Of a stretch of 64,000 bases of DNA, positions 44,201 through 53,443 are shown in pieces. The notes under the pieces were generated by a model. The model ran no database searches. It saw nothing but the letters and a program-made list of their open reading frames with translations, and was not told where the DNA came from. The position numbers and the translations under genes were made by a program. This stretch comes from Chaetoceros tenuissimus. Taxonomy: Eukaryota; Bacillariophyta; Thalassiosirophyceae; Chaetocerotales; Chaetocerotaceae. The stretch covers positions 3,348,001-3,412,000 of the forward strand of contig BLLK01000022.1 of NCBI GenBank assembly GCA_021927905.1. Reading direction: 5' to 3'. How positions within the stretch are numbered: the stretch's first letter is position 1; the number at the start of each line of letters is the position of its first letter.

Positions 44201-44512
44201 AATATTTTGAGAAGCAAGTCATCACTTGCTCCTTAATGTCAGTAGAAGTCTCTACTTTCCATTTGTTTCAAAATCTCTAATCTATTGCATATTCTACATA
44301 TTTCTTTCAATAAAATATTGATTTCAAATACGAAAACAAATAATTAAAATTAATGATATTTTCTTGCCATTTAGTAATTGTTATAGCCAGTTAAGGTAAA
44401 AACGCTTGTAATCCTTTTTTCCCTGAAAGCCAGAGCGAACACACAGAAAAGATGCGTTGAATGAAAAGAATTATGCTTGATTCACTAACTTAAAACTACC
44501 TAACAAACCAAG
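41253..44512. other. 3.3-kb gene desert
   Basis: AT-rich. Frames of 70-90 codons exist (41697, 43320, 43928) but have random composition and no homology that I can see. Contains the AACATGA-rich clusters listed separately and a short GTACGTACGTACGTAG run near 42820. No tRNA or snRNA was recognised by eye. Confidence 0.6.
42945..43435. repeat. Two clusters of AACATGA motifs
   Basis: In 42950-43000 the unit AACATGAA/AACATGAG recurs with 4-10 bp steps. At 43345-43432 it recurs again as GAAAACATGAAAAAACATGA and similar. Isolated copies lie between (43147, 43175). Too irregular for a microsatellite; could be a degenerate minisatellite or a binding-site cluster. Confidence 0.6.
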
Positions 44513-44755
44513 ATGGAAAAGAAAGAAGACGAAATTACTTACACAGCAGTTCCAGTGCCTTACTCAACTGATGGCGAGAAGCCAGCAGTCGGAGTGAATG
44601 AACCTCCAATTCCAGCTGGTCACTCAAGATTTTATTGTAAAACTTGTCAGCAGAGTTATGATCTTCCAGATCGTGCAACTAGTTGGAGATGTTCAAATTG
44701 CCATACTTTTAATACTACACAACCAGGTGAATGCGAGTGGTGCACCATTCAATAA
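44513..44755 (+). CDS. Small zinc-ribbon protein
   Basis: 80 codons. A Pro/Glu-rich N-terminal half is followed by YCKTCQQSYDLPDRATSWRC, SNCHTFN and ECEWC. Two CxxC knuckles 16 residues apart make a typical zinc ribbon, with a third Cys pair near the end. Such ribbons usually mediate protein or nucleic-acid contacts. No family name can be given. It stands alone between two gene-poor stretches. Confidence 0.65.
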   Translation: MEKKEDEITYTAVPVPYSTDGEKPAVGVNEPPIPAGHSRFYCKTCQQSYDLPDRATSWRCSNCHTFNTTQPGECEWCTIQ

Positions 44756-45232
44756 ACAGTACGATAAGTAAGACTTCCTAGAAGAAACTATAGGTCAATC
44801 CCAAGCCCAGTCATCTATCGAAGCAATACACGATTGGTCGTGATGTCGAACTCTAGTAGTGATGGAAGATCATAGATTGTTGTATCCTGTCATAGGATAC
44901 TGGGAAAAGAGCGATGCATATTACGAATAATTTGAAATAGAATAATGTAAAATCTTCATCATTTTAATGCAAAGATGCTCTTGTACTGATATTTTATTTG
45001 ATGCCACATTGTTCTGGTTCTCTTGTACTGAATAAATCAGAATAAAGATTGAAAATGATAAGTTTGGGTGCACCAAAGTATTGTCTCACTTTTTTGATAA
45101 ATTGTTTCATGGAAATGTGCTAAATGAAAACAAAGAACAGTGTCTTCTTTGTAATAATAGTATACGAAAGATATTCATAATCATATAGCGAAGTTTCAAG
45201 AATAACCTACTGTACTTTTATTTTGTAGTGTA
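44756..45232. other. Intergenic, AT-rich
   Basis: Between the zinc-ribbon stop and the 3' end of the formylglutathione hydrolase. Contains a short palindromic GTATCCTGTCATAGGATAC at about 44883-44901; otherwise nothing recognised. Confidence 0.5.
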
Positions 45233-46210
45233 TTATGAAAGATATTTAGCATGGAAGTTGACATGATCGTCAATGAACTTTGCAATGAAATAGTACGAAT
45301 GATCGAACCCATTTCTCATATTCAAAGTAACCTTTTGACCACTCTTCTCAGATGCCTTCTTGATAGCATCAGGTTTCAACTGCCCCTCAAGGAAATTATC
45401 AGCAGTGCCTTGATCAATCAGAATATCATCATAAATTGGATTTTCTAGAGCTGCCATCAAGACCGAAGCATCATGTGACTTTCCAGCTTCGACGGATCCC
45501 AAGTATCCCTCAAACGCCTTGTGTCCCCATGGGCAGTCTGTTGCGTTACAGATTGGTGCAAAAGCACTCACACTTTTCCAACAATCTTTTCCTTCTTTGA
45601 GAGCAATAGTTAGACTTCCATGACCACCCATGGAATGTCCCATGATAGATTTCAATCCATTCTTTCCTAAACTCAAGTCATTCTCCAATAAAGTTGGTAA
45701 TTCTTTGGTAACGTAATCGTACATTTTATAATTTGCAGAATATGGTTCTTGAGTAGCATTCACATAAAATCCAGCACCAATACCAAAGTCATAGCTATCT
45801 ACATTTGGTACATCCACCGATTCATCTCCATGAGGTCTAGGAGAAGTGTCAGGCATAACGATCGCTAGTCCATGTTTGTCAGCAGTTTCAAATGCCTTGA
45901 CTCCAGCTTTCATTGCAAAATTCGTATCGTCACAAGTCAAACCGCTCAACCAATAAATGATTGGATTATTATTCGTCTTTTGGTACGTAGATGGAACGAA
46001 AAGTCCGAAAATCATTTTAGTTTTTGTACTGTCGGAAATGTGTGAGATGCGATGATAGCAACCAGCTTCCAGTTGTGTCGCTGTGGATGATGTATCGTAC
46101 CCTTCCTCGACGACTCTTGTTTTGGAGATGATTTCAAATGATGACATGGTACTGAAGAGCTTTCTTGTATGTAGATAGGTTTGCAAAGGTATTCTAAACG
46201 ATCTAAGCAT
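45233..46210 (-). CDS. S-formylglutathione hydrolase (esterase D type), probably with mitochondrial presequence
   Basis: The enzyme hydrolyses S-formylglutathione to formate and glutathione, the last step of glutathione-dependent formaldehyde removal. Alpha/beta-hydrolase motifs are complete: WLSGLTC(D) oxyanion region, GHSMGGHG nucleophile elbow (Ser172 counted from MSSFE), IDQGTADNFL (Asp245) and FDHSYYF (His283). The core protein starts at MSSFEIISKT (46147). The ATG at 46210 adds MLRSFRIPLQTYLHTRKLFS, an arginine-rich amphipathic end that looks like a mitochondrial presequence. The frame is open up to 46477 but passes through a GC-rich run unlike protein. Dual cytosolic and mitochondrial forms from two starts are possible. 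Confidence 0.92.
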   Translation of the reverse strand: MLRSFRIPLQTYLHTRKLFSTMSSFEIISKTRVVEEGYDTSSTATQLEAGCYHRISHISDSTKTKMIFGLFVPSTYQKTNNNPIIYWLSGLTCDDTNFAMKAGVKAFETADKHGLAIVMPDTSPRPHGDESVDVPNVDSYDFGIGAGFYVNATQEPYSANYKMYDYVTKELPTLLENDLSLGKNGLKSIMGHSMGGHGSLTIALKEGKDCWKSVSAFAPICNATDCPWGHKAFEGYLGSVEAGKSHDASVLMAALENPIYDDILIDQGTADNFLEGQLKPDAIKKASEKSGQKVTLNMRNGFDHSYYFIAKFIDDHVNFHAKYLS

Positions 46211-46291
46211 CTCTTTATCGAAATAGGTAAATAGGTGTGGACGTTCATCTTTCATCTTTTGAAGAAAAGATAATTGAAAAAAAGATACAAA

Positions 46292-46319
46292 GGGCAGGGG
46301 GGCAGGGGGGCAGGGGGGG
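46292..46319 (+). other. Guanine-quadruplex-type run upstream of the formylglutathione hydrolase
   Basis: Four G tracts (3, 6, 6 and 7 G) are separated by CA in 28 bp. On the plus strand this satisfies the classical G4 pattern. It lies about 80-145 bp upstream of the likely starts of the minus-strand gene and is exceptional in this AT-rich DNA. The interval 46211-46552 is otherwise the divergent promoter region with the gene at 46553. Confidence 0.8.
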
Positions 46320-46552
46320 ATCAGCGTTCCATGTCGTCTTTTCTTTGGCACGGTCAGTTGCCACCTAGAAAACACAATTCCTTCATTCGTGTTTTGCTCG
46401 TGAGTCTGAACGGTTTTTGGATCGCCGATTGACATTTTGGCTTCTTCTCTCGTCAAAGTGTATCGCCAATATAACAATGGAACCTCTCATAAATAGCATT
46501 TACCACACAATAAAGAAGTGAACAGTAACATACATTTAGAATCTTTAATATC

Positions 46553-47965
46553 ATGAAACTGAATCTCGCTCTCATCGCTTCCCTCTTCTCTTTCAACTTT
46601 GCCACTGTACAGGGTGATGAGCATAGAAAGGAATGTTCTGGTCATCCGTAAGTTTAAACTTCTTTTGCACCATAGCTTGAAAGTTACTTGAAAACAGTAT
46701 TTGTATTCTAACTACTCAATTTTCAAATGTAGAGATCCCCACTTTCCAGAGTGGCTGTGATGTGGTACTTGTGAAGAGTAGCAAAGTAGAGGTTCATGCT
46801 CGTTTGGCACGTTCCAACTATGCATACTCTTCCATCTTCCATCCAAGAGATTGCAGTAAAATAGACTGGTGGCAGTGACATGCGAGTTGTTAATTTCGAC
46901 GGCACAGGTGTTGTAGGTGTCACAGATGGAGAAACAATCGATCTTGGGTCTGACCAATACAAGCTTGAAATTGTAAATGGAATTGGTAACTACAACACAA
47001 GAAAAAGAAATCTTCAAGAAATGTTTGGTACTCTTTTCAAACTTTATAGCACTGATACGGATTTGATCATCTCAGTATCTTCGGGTAGATCTGGTAAAGG
47101 ACGTGGACGCACTTTAAATGCAGATGGATCAACAGAGTATAACATGTCCTTCAACATTAATGGAACATCTTACTACTTAGGAGACAGTGTAGGTCTTTGT
47201 GGAGATTACGACAACGCTGCAAACAATGGAATCTTTGCTCGTGATGGGACTCCAATGACATTGCCAAATCTCTACCCTAATTATGCGTACAGTCTGAATG
47301 CAACTGCTCTAGGTGACGATTGGCAGGTGTCGTCTCCTACTGATCCTTCCATCCTTAGTGATAACACTGGAGGTTTAGAATTAAAGGGCAGATGGTCCGA
47401 AACCATGTGTGTACGTTATGTAGATCAGAGTGCTTCTGTGCGTAGATCTCTTCAACTTGCAGCTGATGGAACATGTAAAGAGTGTGAAGATATTGAAAAC
47501 AATATGCTTGCATATCTAAACTGTTACTATGATGCAACAGTCATGGGGTGCGATACCTCTGACTTCAAAGCTTTGCACGCCTTAGTATACTCCGAACAAG
47601 CTCCTATCCAATTTCGCTTGGTACAAGGAGCACTCGAGTCTCCTACATGTACTTACGCTGCTTCATTTCTCAACCCCAAAACTCCAAAGGCAGGTAAAGG
47701 AGGAAAAGCAGGCAAGGCGGGAAAAGGAGGAAAATCAGACGATGATAGAAGATTGAGTCCAAAGAGCTCAAAATCTATCAAAAAGTGCGAAGAGATGGGA
47801 GGCGAATGTGTCGTTCAGTGCAACACTGCTACCCATGACTGCATCACAGGAAAAGGCTTGTGCGATGTTGATGTTTATGGACGTGATGAGTATGTGCCTG
47901 TACTAACTAGCACCTTCTTCAATGGATGCTCCTGCAAGCTCGATAAGGCTCCTATTGATGATTAG
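46553..47965 (+). pseudogene. Secreted von Willebrand factor type D-like protein, damaged near the 5' end
   Basis: Exon 1 46553..46647 gives a signal peptide (MKLNLALIASLFSFNFATVQ) and ECSGHP. An intron 46648..46734 (GTAAGT..TGTAG) leads into DPHFPEW and then a stop. The next frame gives SGCDVVLVKSSKVEVHARLA, and a third, long frame (upstream of 46880 onward) gives TGGSDMRVVNFDG through VGLCGDYDNAANNG to the stop at 47965. DPHF, CD(V/L)VL and GLCGDYD are landmarks of VWD domains. Breaks lie near 46740-46760 and 46840-46875, and the segment between DPHF and CDVVL is shorter than usual. The C-terminal half has a Gly/Lys repeat (AGKGGKAGKAGKGGK) and Cys-rich region. Pseudogene, or two errors. 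Confidence 0.65.
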
Positions 47966-48304
47966 AGTGAGAGAGGCGTTGTTAAAAATTGATGTCATTA
48001 CCATGATAAAAGCGATTAATTGTGAACCAAGTAGAAATGAAAATTTAGTAGAATAATTAGAACCAAAAGGTTAAGAATAAAATAATAATGCGTAGGAGCC
48101 ATTGTTACAATTGTGGTTTTGATATAAAGTGCTTTTTCATTTGTCTTAACCAGTACGTCAACAAACAAACTGAGCATAGTAATTCGTTTTCCCTTCTTTC
48201 GATATACATATACTATTTTTCTAACTTTTAAGTAAGAATTAGCAGCCAAAGAAACAATAAATAGCAACCAAAAAATTGATCCTAATGCTCTTCAAATAAA
48301 AAAT
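47966..48304. other. Intergenic between convergent genes
   Basis: AT-rich; no gene seen. Confidence 0.45.
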
Positions 48305-48862
48305 CTATACGCTCCATCCGTATCCCTTCAAAGTGTTTGCAATGTAATCAGTTCTCTTTTTGTTAACTCCAAAATCACTATCACCAACACGACTTTGACT
48401 CTTCACTTCAACAACACCACTGTCAGCAACCTCTAACTTCAAATCATCCACGAATGGCTTTCCTCCATTGAAGAACTTTGCAAAGTTTCCTTTTCCACTG
48501 GACTTGTATTCAATTCTAGCAGTACCAGCTCCAGCAAGATCATCTTCTGCAATAGCCCATCCGCCACCATCAACATCAGCCTGTCCAGCTAGTGGGTATG
48601 CATTCAAAGCATCACGAAGCTGCTTGATGGAATCTTCCTTGGAAGTACCAGCTGGTGGACTCCATTTGGTTCTTACACAGTTGTTTGCCTTTGGCGGACA
48701 CATTTCCAACGCATCAGCTGGAGATACGATGCTTGCCCCAGCTACTCCAAATGCAGCTCCCTTTGCTACATTGGAAAGAAGCTCACGACGAGAGGTAGAT
48801 GTGCTCCATGCAGAAGCAGTAGATGTGAGGGAAACAAGTGCGACGATACTAGCGATCTTCAT
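48305..48862 (-). CDS. DUF1499-type protein, predicted thylakoid lumen
   Basis: 185 codons from the ATG at 48862; the frame is open upstream, but that part is not protein-like. Tripartite targeting is visible. MKIASIVALVSLTSTASA is followed by W (diatom ASA-W plastid motif), then STSRRELLSNVAKG with twin arginines 25-26 and a hydrophobic stretch to SPADA, a Tat-type thylakoid signal. The mature part starts near LEMCPPKANNCVRTKWSPPA and matches the DUF1499 pattern (YPLAGQADVDGGGWAIAEDD, RVGDSDFGVNKKR, IANTL). Function of the family is unknown; lumenal homologues occur in algae and plants. Confidence 0.85.
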   Translation of the reverse strand: MKIASIVALVSLTSTASAWSTSTSRRELLSNVAKGAAFGVAGASIVSPADALEMCPPKANNCVRTKWSPPAGTSKEDSIKQLRDALNAYPLAGQADVDGGGWAIAEDDLAGAGTARIEYKSSGKGNFAKFFNGGKPFVDDLKLEVADSGVVEVKSQSRVGDSDFGVNKKRTDYIANTLKGYGWSV

Positions 48863-49193
48863 GTTGATTGAGAATAGAAATGTGTTATTTTGTAAGAAGT
48901 GCGTGGTGTAGGAAAAAAATCTTGTCCATTGTTGATTGCTGATTGCATCAGAAGATCTATCTTGCTCTCTTTCTCGTTTGTCCACCCCCTTACAAAGTGG
49001 TTCAAAATAGAGCCATACATCATCTCTCTCTGAAAGAGAGATACAGACGGACGATAGCGGTCTCAGCCATCTATGTATTCTCTTTTCTCCTATCATCTAT
49101 TACTGCATAGTATTCATTTGTTATTTTTTATGGTAGGCGTTGAAAATGAAAAGAAGTCTTACATTGAAAAACTATATACTAATCCAATTCTAT

Positions 49194-49492
49194 ATAAGAA
49201 TGATTTGAATTTGACAATGTTTTGCCAAACTATATTACAAGAAACGCAAGATATTTATCACCGACGATGAAAATTTGGAAATTCCCCTGTATTACAAAGA
49301 TTGCAGTCACGACATGGTAGTCGTAGAGAAAGAAACATCGAGGCAATCAATGAAGCAGATAGACAAATCAGCTTTTCAAAGATTGTATCTACAATTGCGA
49401 ATGATAATCAATACGTACTCACAAGAGGTAACTCCAAAGCAACCAGTAGTTGTTCGAGTGATCACGATATTGAAATGGGTGAAGAAATTTAG
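49194..49492 (+). pseudogene. Last-exon remnant of a bestrophin-like gene
   Basis: Nearly identical to 56472..56770, the last exon of the complete gene in unit 2: DLNLTMFCQTILQETQDIYH, then a TGA at 49267 where the other copy has TCA, then RLQSRHGSRRERNIEAINEA up to the same stop region. All upstream exons are missing. The left junction is next to AATCCAATTCT, which in unit 2 leads into 1.8 kb of extra DNA. A deletion product. Confidence 0.85.
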
Positions 49493-49601
49493 GTATAGGC
49501 TTAGCCCACCGTAGGATGAAAAAGATAATTGAAATCATAAATATTCATCACTGTCAATTGAAGCTTCTAGTATTAACTTTGTTCTTTTGTCCTGCATGTA
49601 A

Positions 49602-50180
49602 TTAATCAATTTTTCTTTCTTCTCCATCGTCGCAAAAATGACCCAAACCAAAAAGCTCTAATGCTTCGTACCAATGATGTTTCTCCATTCCATCTGGAGT
49701 GTAAATGCACTTGACTCCCAACTCTCTCACACTCTTAATATTTCTCCATTCATTGTCAAAAAATACCATTTCCTCATAGTCCAAATTAGTCTTCTTCTTC
49801 AAATTACGAAAGTGATGTTTCTTATCTGTCTCTTCTATTTCAACATGGTCTATAATTTCCTTCAAAGTCATTTTATTCTTGATTTGCAGCCATTCCATAC
49901 ATGTATGTGCCCATTCTGGCTCATCAGTCCTCGATGCTACAGCCACTTCAATATCCATTCCATAATCTGTATTCAATTCCTTGATATGACATAATGCATG
50001 GCATGCCCCATTGAAAATATTCACCTCTTGCTTTGCTCCATCCACAATTTTTTGTTTTTTTGTTTCTTTGCATGTGATTTGCTGTACTGGATAATAAAGC
50101 TGATACATCTCTGGATACCAAATCGTAGTATCGAGATCAAATACAGCAAGTCGCAACTCTGGCTGTTTATTTCTGCTCAT
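49602..50180 (-). CDS. Magnesium-dependent phosphatase-1-like HAD protein (unit 1 copy)
   Basis: 192 codons. HAD motifs: LAVFDLDTTIWYP with nucleophile Asp15 and acid/base Asp17; VAVASRTDEPEWA (motif II Ser/Thr); a conserved Lys region; VFFDNEWRNI (motif IV Asp). The insert and length fit the MDP-1 family, which dephosphorylates small phospho-substrates or glycated/phosphotyrosine groups in the cytosol; the exact substrate is unknown. It differs from the copy at 56879 at only two residues that I see (Asn/Lys in the KKKTNLDY block, His/Gln in the GMEKHHW block). Convergent with the bestrophin remnant. Confidence 0.9.
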   Translation of the reverse strand: MSRNKQPELRLAVFDLDTTIWYPEMYQLYYPVQQITCKETKKQKIVDGAKQEVNIFNGACHALCHIKELNTDYGMDIEVAVASRTDEPEWAHTCMEWLQIKNKMTLKEIIDHVEIEETDKKHHFRNLKKKTNLDYEEMVFFDNEWRNIKSVRELGVKCIYTPDGMEKHHWYEALELFGLGHFCDDGEERKID

Positions 50181-50888
50181 TTCTGAAAGCGAAAGTCAGC
50201 GACGAGAAGAGATGCAATAGTAGTCGTGCCGTCACGATTGGCAAGAATGGCGACTGGTTGAAATGTGATTACCTTTCCTTCGGAAGCTGTGTCCAGTGTC
50301 TAGATTAATAGAAACCAGATCTGTACTCTAACTCATAGGATTCAAACTTCGAAATAGCTTGATTAAGACTGATAGTAACCCGCAAAAGTAGGCCGGGTGA
50401 TGAATTCTACAAATCCTTTCAACTCTCTGATTTGGTTAGTTCTGTGTGTTTGTGCTGTGTGCTGTGGTTTGGTGCTGTCGTCTCTCTAGTGGGGTCTTCT
50501 TCCCGAAACCCGGAACAAGGCTTAAAAATGCGTCATTGTGATTTTCCTCAACAACATGATTTGGACAACTTTGTAGTGATATTTTACTGCGAAACAAAAG
50601 AATGCAAATCCAAGCGCATCCTGTACTACCAAGTTCATCTGATTAGAAAAAGGGGAAATTTTACACTTCTTCGGTAAACGAGAACCCTTCGAATTTAAAA
50701 AAATAGGAATAGTAGTAGATTCGATTCTGTAAAAAAGACCATCTCTATTTAAAAAATTAGGTCATTATGCTACGTAGTGTGATTCTCTGATTGTGTGGAA
50801 CAATACTGTAAATCTGCTGAGGACGCGTGAAAGCCAGCGCATTCTGCTGACTAGTAAGTTGCCTGCAGCATTCATTTGTGTTCAGCTC
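50181..50888. other. Spacer between MDP-1 and KIX-a (unit 1)
   Basis: Conserved in unit 2 at 57458..58283. An 81-codon plus-strand frame (50432) is broken in unit 2 by a duplication, so I do not call it a gene. Confidence 0.5.
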
Positions 50889-51351
50889 TTATGAGGACGA
50901 AGATGAGGACACCATCATCCCACTGCCAAACACAATGCTTCGAATGCACTCTATGATTCGTGTTCTAATAGTCAGAACATTTACGTATTCTTCGGGCGAA
51001 GACGCTTTTGTGTAAAAATGTAGCTCGATGGTCTTGAGAATGTTAGGATTTCGTGTTCTTGTCAATACACCTCTTTCCATGGAGTCAAATACAATCTTGC
51101 TGTCGTTGTTGCGCAAATAAAAGAGAGGAGTGAGAGGAAGGTATGAGTTGAAATACATTTGTGATTATACACTGATAAAAGGTCAAAAGAAATCAACCAG
51201 CAGTGACTTACATCATTACAATCATTCGTCTTCTCATCGGCATATCAGCATTATGAGATCTCCAAGAAGAAGAGGAGTTGGGTCCTAAAGAGGATCGCAT
51301 GTTTCTTCTTAATATTTGGAAGCGATTCTTTCTGGTCATGCTACTAGTCAT
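50889..51351 (-). CDS. Small KIX-domain protein KIX-a (unit 1), two exons
   Basis: Exon 1 51212..51351 starts MTSSMTRKNRFQILRRNMRS and ends ADMPMRRRMIVM. The intron 51100..51211 (GTAAGT..GACAG) joins to exon 2, 50889..51099: KIVFDSMERGVLTRTRNPNI, LKTIELHFYTKASSPEEYVN, VLTIRTRIIECIRSI and a Ser-rich end. The product is 116 residues. The pattern R-R-M-I..KI....(N)..LK.IE..(F/L)Y..A.S.EEY.N..T(I/L).(T)R(I/L) is that of KIX domains, three-helix modules that bind activation domains in coactivators such as CBP/p300 and Mediator. Here the domain is free-standing. Four related copies lie in this window. Confidence 0.7.
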
Positions 51352-52861
51352 TTGATAGTCTGTACAACAAAAGTAAATTGTGGTCATAAATTTTTTTATG
51401 AAGGAATGGTTTGTGTTTGATCTGTATTCTTCTGTATTTGCTCGGTCTGCCTGCATGAGTTCGGCAGTAAGTACGTAAGTACCGTACCGGTAACCCAAAA
51501 GCTCCAAAGTTCGAGTTCGAGAACACTAAAAACAGCTGCTTTCGAAGTTCAAGTTCAAGTATCAGTGAGAAGGCAAAGCAAACGAGGCATATGGCATACT
51601 CGTATGTCTGGGATATGTATGTAACATGATCAGGCTTGCATCATACACTTGAAGTAATGACCTTCCGAGAAGGCAAAAGTGAATAAGTCAGACCTATCAT
51701 TGCATGTTGCATGCGAGAAGCGAGAAGGCAAAACATATGCATACGTACTACTCTTTTGAGGTAAATACAGCAACCTCTACTCATGCAACAACCTCGAAAA
51801 ATTGAAAATAATTGCAAAATGAGGATTAGGTATTAATAACTACTTTACGAAACGACATACCTCCAGAGGTACTAAGATGTGATCTGAACGTTTTAGTGGC
51901 ACTATACAGAACAAGTTGTTCAGGAAAACGAGAATATACAAAAACAAACAAAGGGGGTTCCTTTACAAATAACAAGCTCATGAATATATTATTCTGCATT
52001 ATAGTTTCTATGTAGTTACATTCATATATTATTCTGCTTTTATAAAACTGTACGTATACTGCTGTCCTAATCCTTTTGTTGTGCGTTCTTCATGAAGCAT
52101 GGTCGTCGCTGTTTTTAGGAGTATTTGTAGGAGAAATGTATGAAAAATAAACGAACTTTTACGTATGAAAAATTTCTATACAGATTATTCTTATCTAAAG
52201 TGCAAAATAGGAATGGAAAATTATTTCAAAAAAACCTTGTTTCAAATACCTTTTTGATCTGAGGCCAGCCATGGTGTAGTGTAAAATCCTTAGCCTTTTC
52301 AGCATGATGATGAGGAAGATGACGGAGAACGGAGGAAGGAGGAGGATGGATGGAGGATGGACGTGATAATCGGGGGAAAGGATCGGACAACAATCCGATA
52401 ATAATCTTATTTATTTTATGCCGTTGAGGAACCAGGGAAGGCTGGGGAAGGCAGTGCCTTCATGACGGACTCCTCATCTACTATCTCCTCATTTTGGCTT
52501 CTCGCGAGAAGGCAATTGACAAAGCCGTTGAAGTTGAAGGCATCATACTTAGCCTTCCTCAAAATGAGGTGGTTAACATTTCGCTTCTTTTCTTATCCTG
52601 CTCCTATACGACGATGCATAGTAGAGTTATTTTTATTAATTAGAAAATGCAACATTGAAAATCTTGCTCGTAGTAGTATTGTAATACTGTTCCTTAAAGT
52701 ATTGAAAAATGTAAATGTAAAGATTATTATTCTTATTTAGAACTGCAAAATAATAAAGATGGAAATTGTAAAAACTTTTGTTTCAAATCAAAAGAAATTT
52801 TGTTGATCACCTCTTCTTCTGAGGCCACTGAATTAATCCTTAGCCTTCAGGATCATGATGA
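51352..52861. other. Spacer between KIX-a and KIX-b (unit 1)
   Basis: Conserved almost throughout in unit 2 (62311..63749). Short direct repeats such as GAGAAGGCAAA occur several times (51571, 51669, 51722). A 92-codon frame at 52462 is present in both units but has random, hydrophobic composition; I do not call it a gene. Confidence 0.5.
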
Positions 52862-53443
52862 CTAGGATGATGATGATGATAGTCTCCTATACACAATGCT
52901 TCGAATGCACTCTATGATTCGTGTTCTGATAGTCAGAACATTTAGTATTCTTCGGGCGAAGACGCTTTTGTGTAAAAATGTAGCTCGATGGTCTTGAGAA
53001 TGTTAGGATTTCGTGTTCTTGTCAATACACCTCTTTCCATGGAGTCAAACACTATCTTGCTGTAGATGTGTAGATAAAAGAAGAGAGAAAACTCCGGTTA
53101 GAACGATATCTTTTCATTATGACATTGTTCAAGAATGTAGATATTTCTTTCTTCTACTCTGACAAGAAATGAGTCAAATTCTTCACGAAGTTGCTTCGAA
53201 TCATTTCCAGTACAAATTCATTTTACATAATGCAAATAAAAATGATACCTTATGACCATACAAACCAAAAGAAGCAAAGGAAAAAGCCACTTACATCATT
53301 ACAATCATTCGTCTTCTCATCGGCATATCAGCATGAGGAGATCTCCAAGAAGAGGAATTGGATCCTAAGGAGGAATGAATGTTCCTTCTTCTTGGAAAGA
53401 TTCTTCTCATTTGTAAACGATTCTGTGTGGTCATATTAGCCAT
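52862..53443 (-). pseudogene. KIX-b (unit 1), truncated by a 2-bp deletion
   Basis: Exon 1 53295..53443 starts MANMTTQNRLQMRRIFPRRR and ends MRRRMIVM. The intron 53060..53294 ends TCTACAG. Exon 2 starts at 53059 with KIVFDSMERGV. Relative to KIX-a and to KIX-b in unit 2, two bases (CG of TACGTA) are missing, so the frame ends at TAA (52942-52944) directly after SSPEEY and the third helix is lost. The paralogous end continues to 52862. A truncated 88-residue product is possible but would not fold as KIX. Confidence 0.7.

Noticed and set aside
50432..50677. 81-codon plus-strand ORF in unit 1
   Set aside because: Broken by the 106-bp duplication in unit 2; most likely non-coding spacer.
52462..52740. 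ORF of 92 codons also seen at 63241..63630
   Set aside because: Its presence in both units only reflects the recent duplication; composition is random and hydrophobic.
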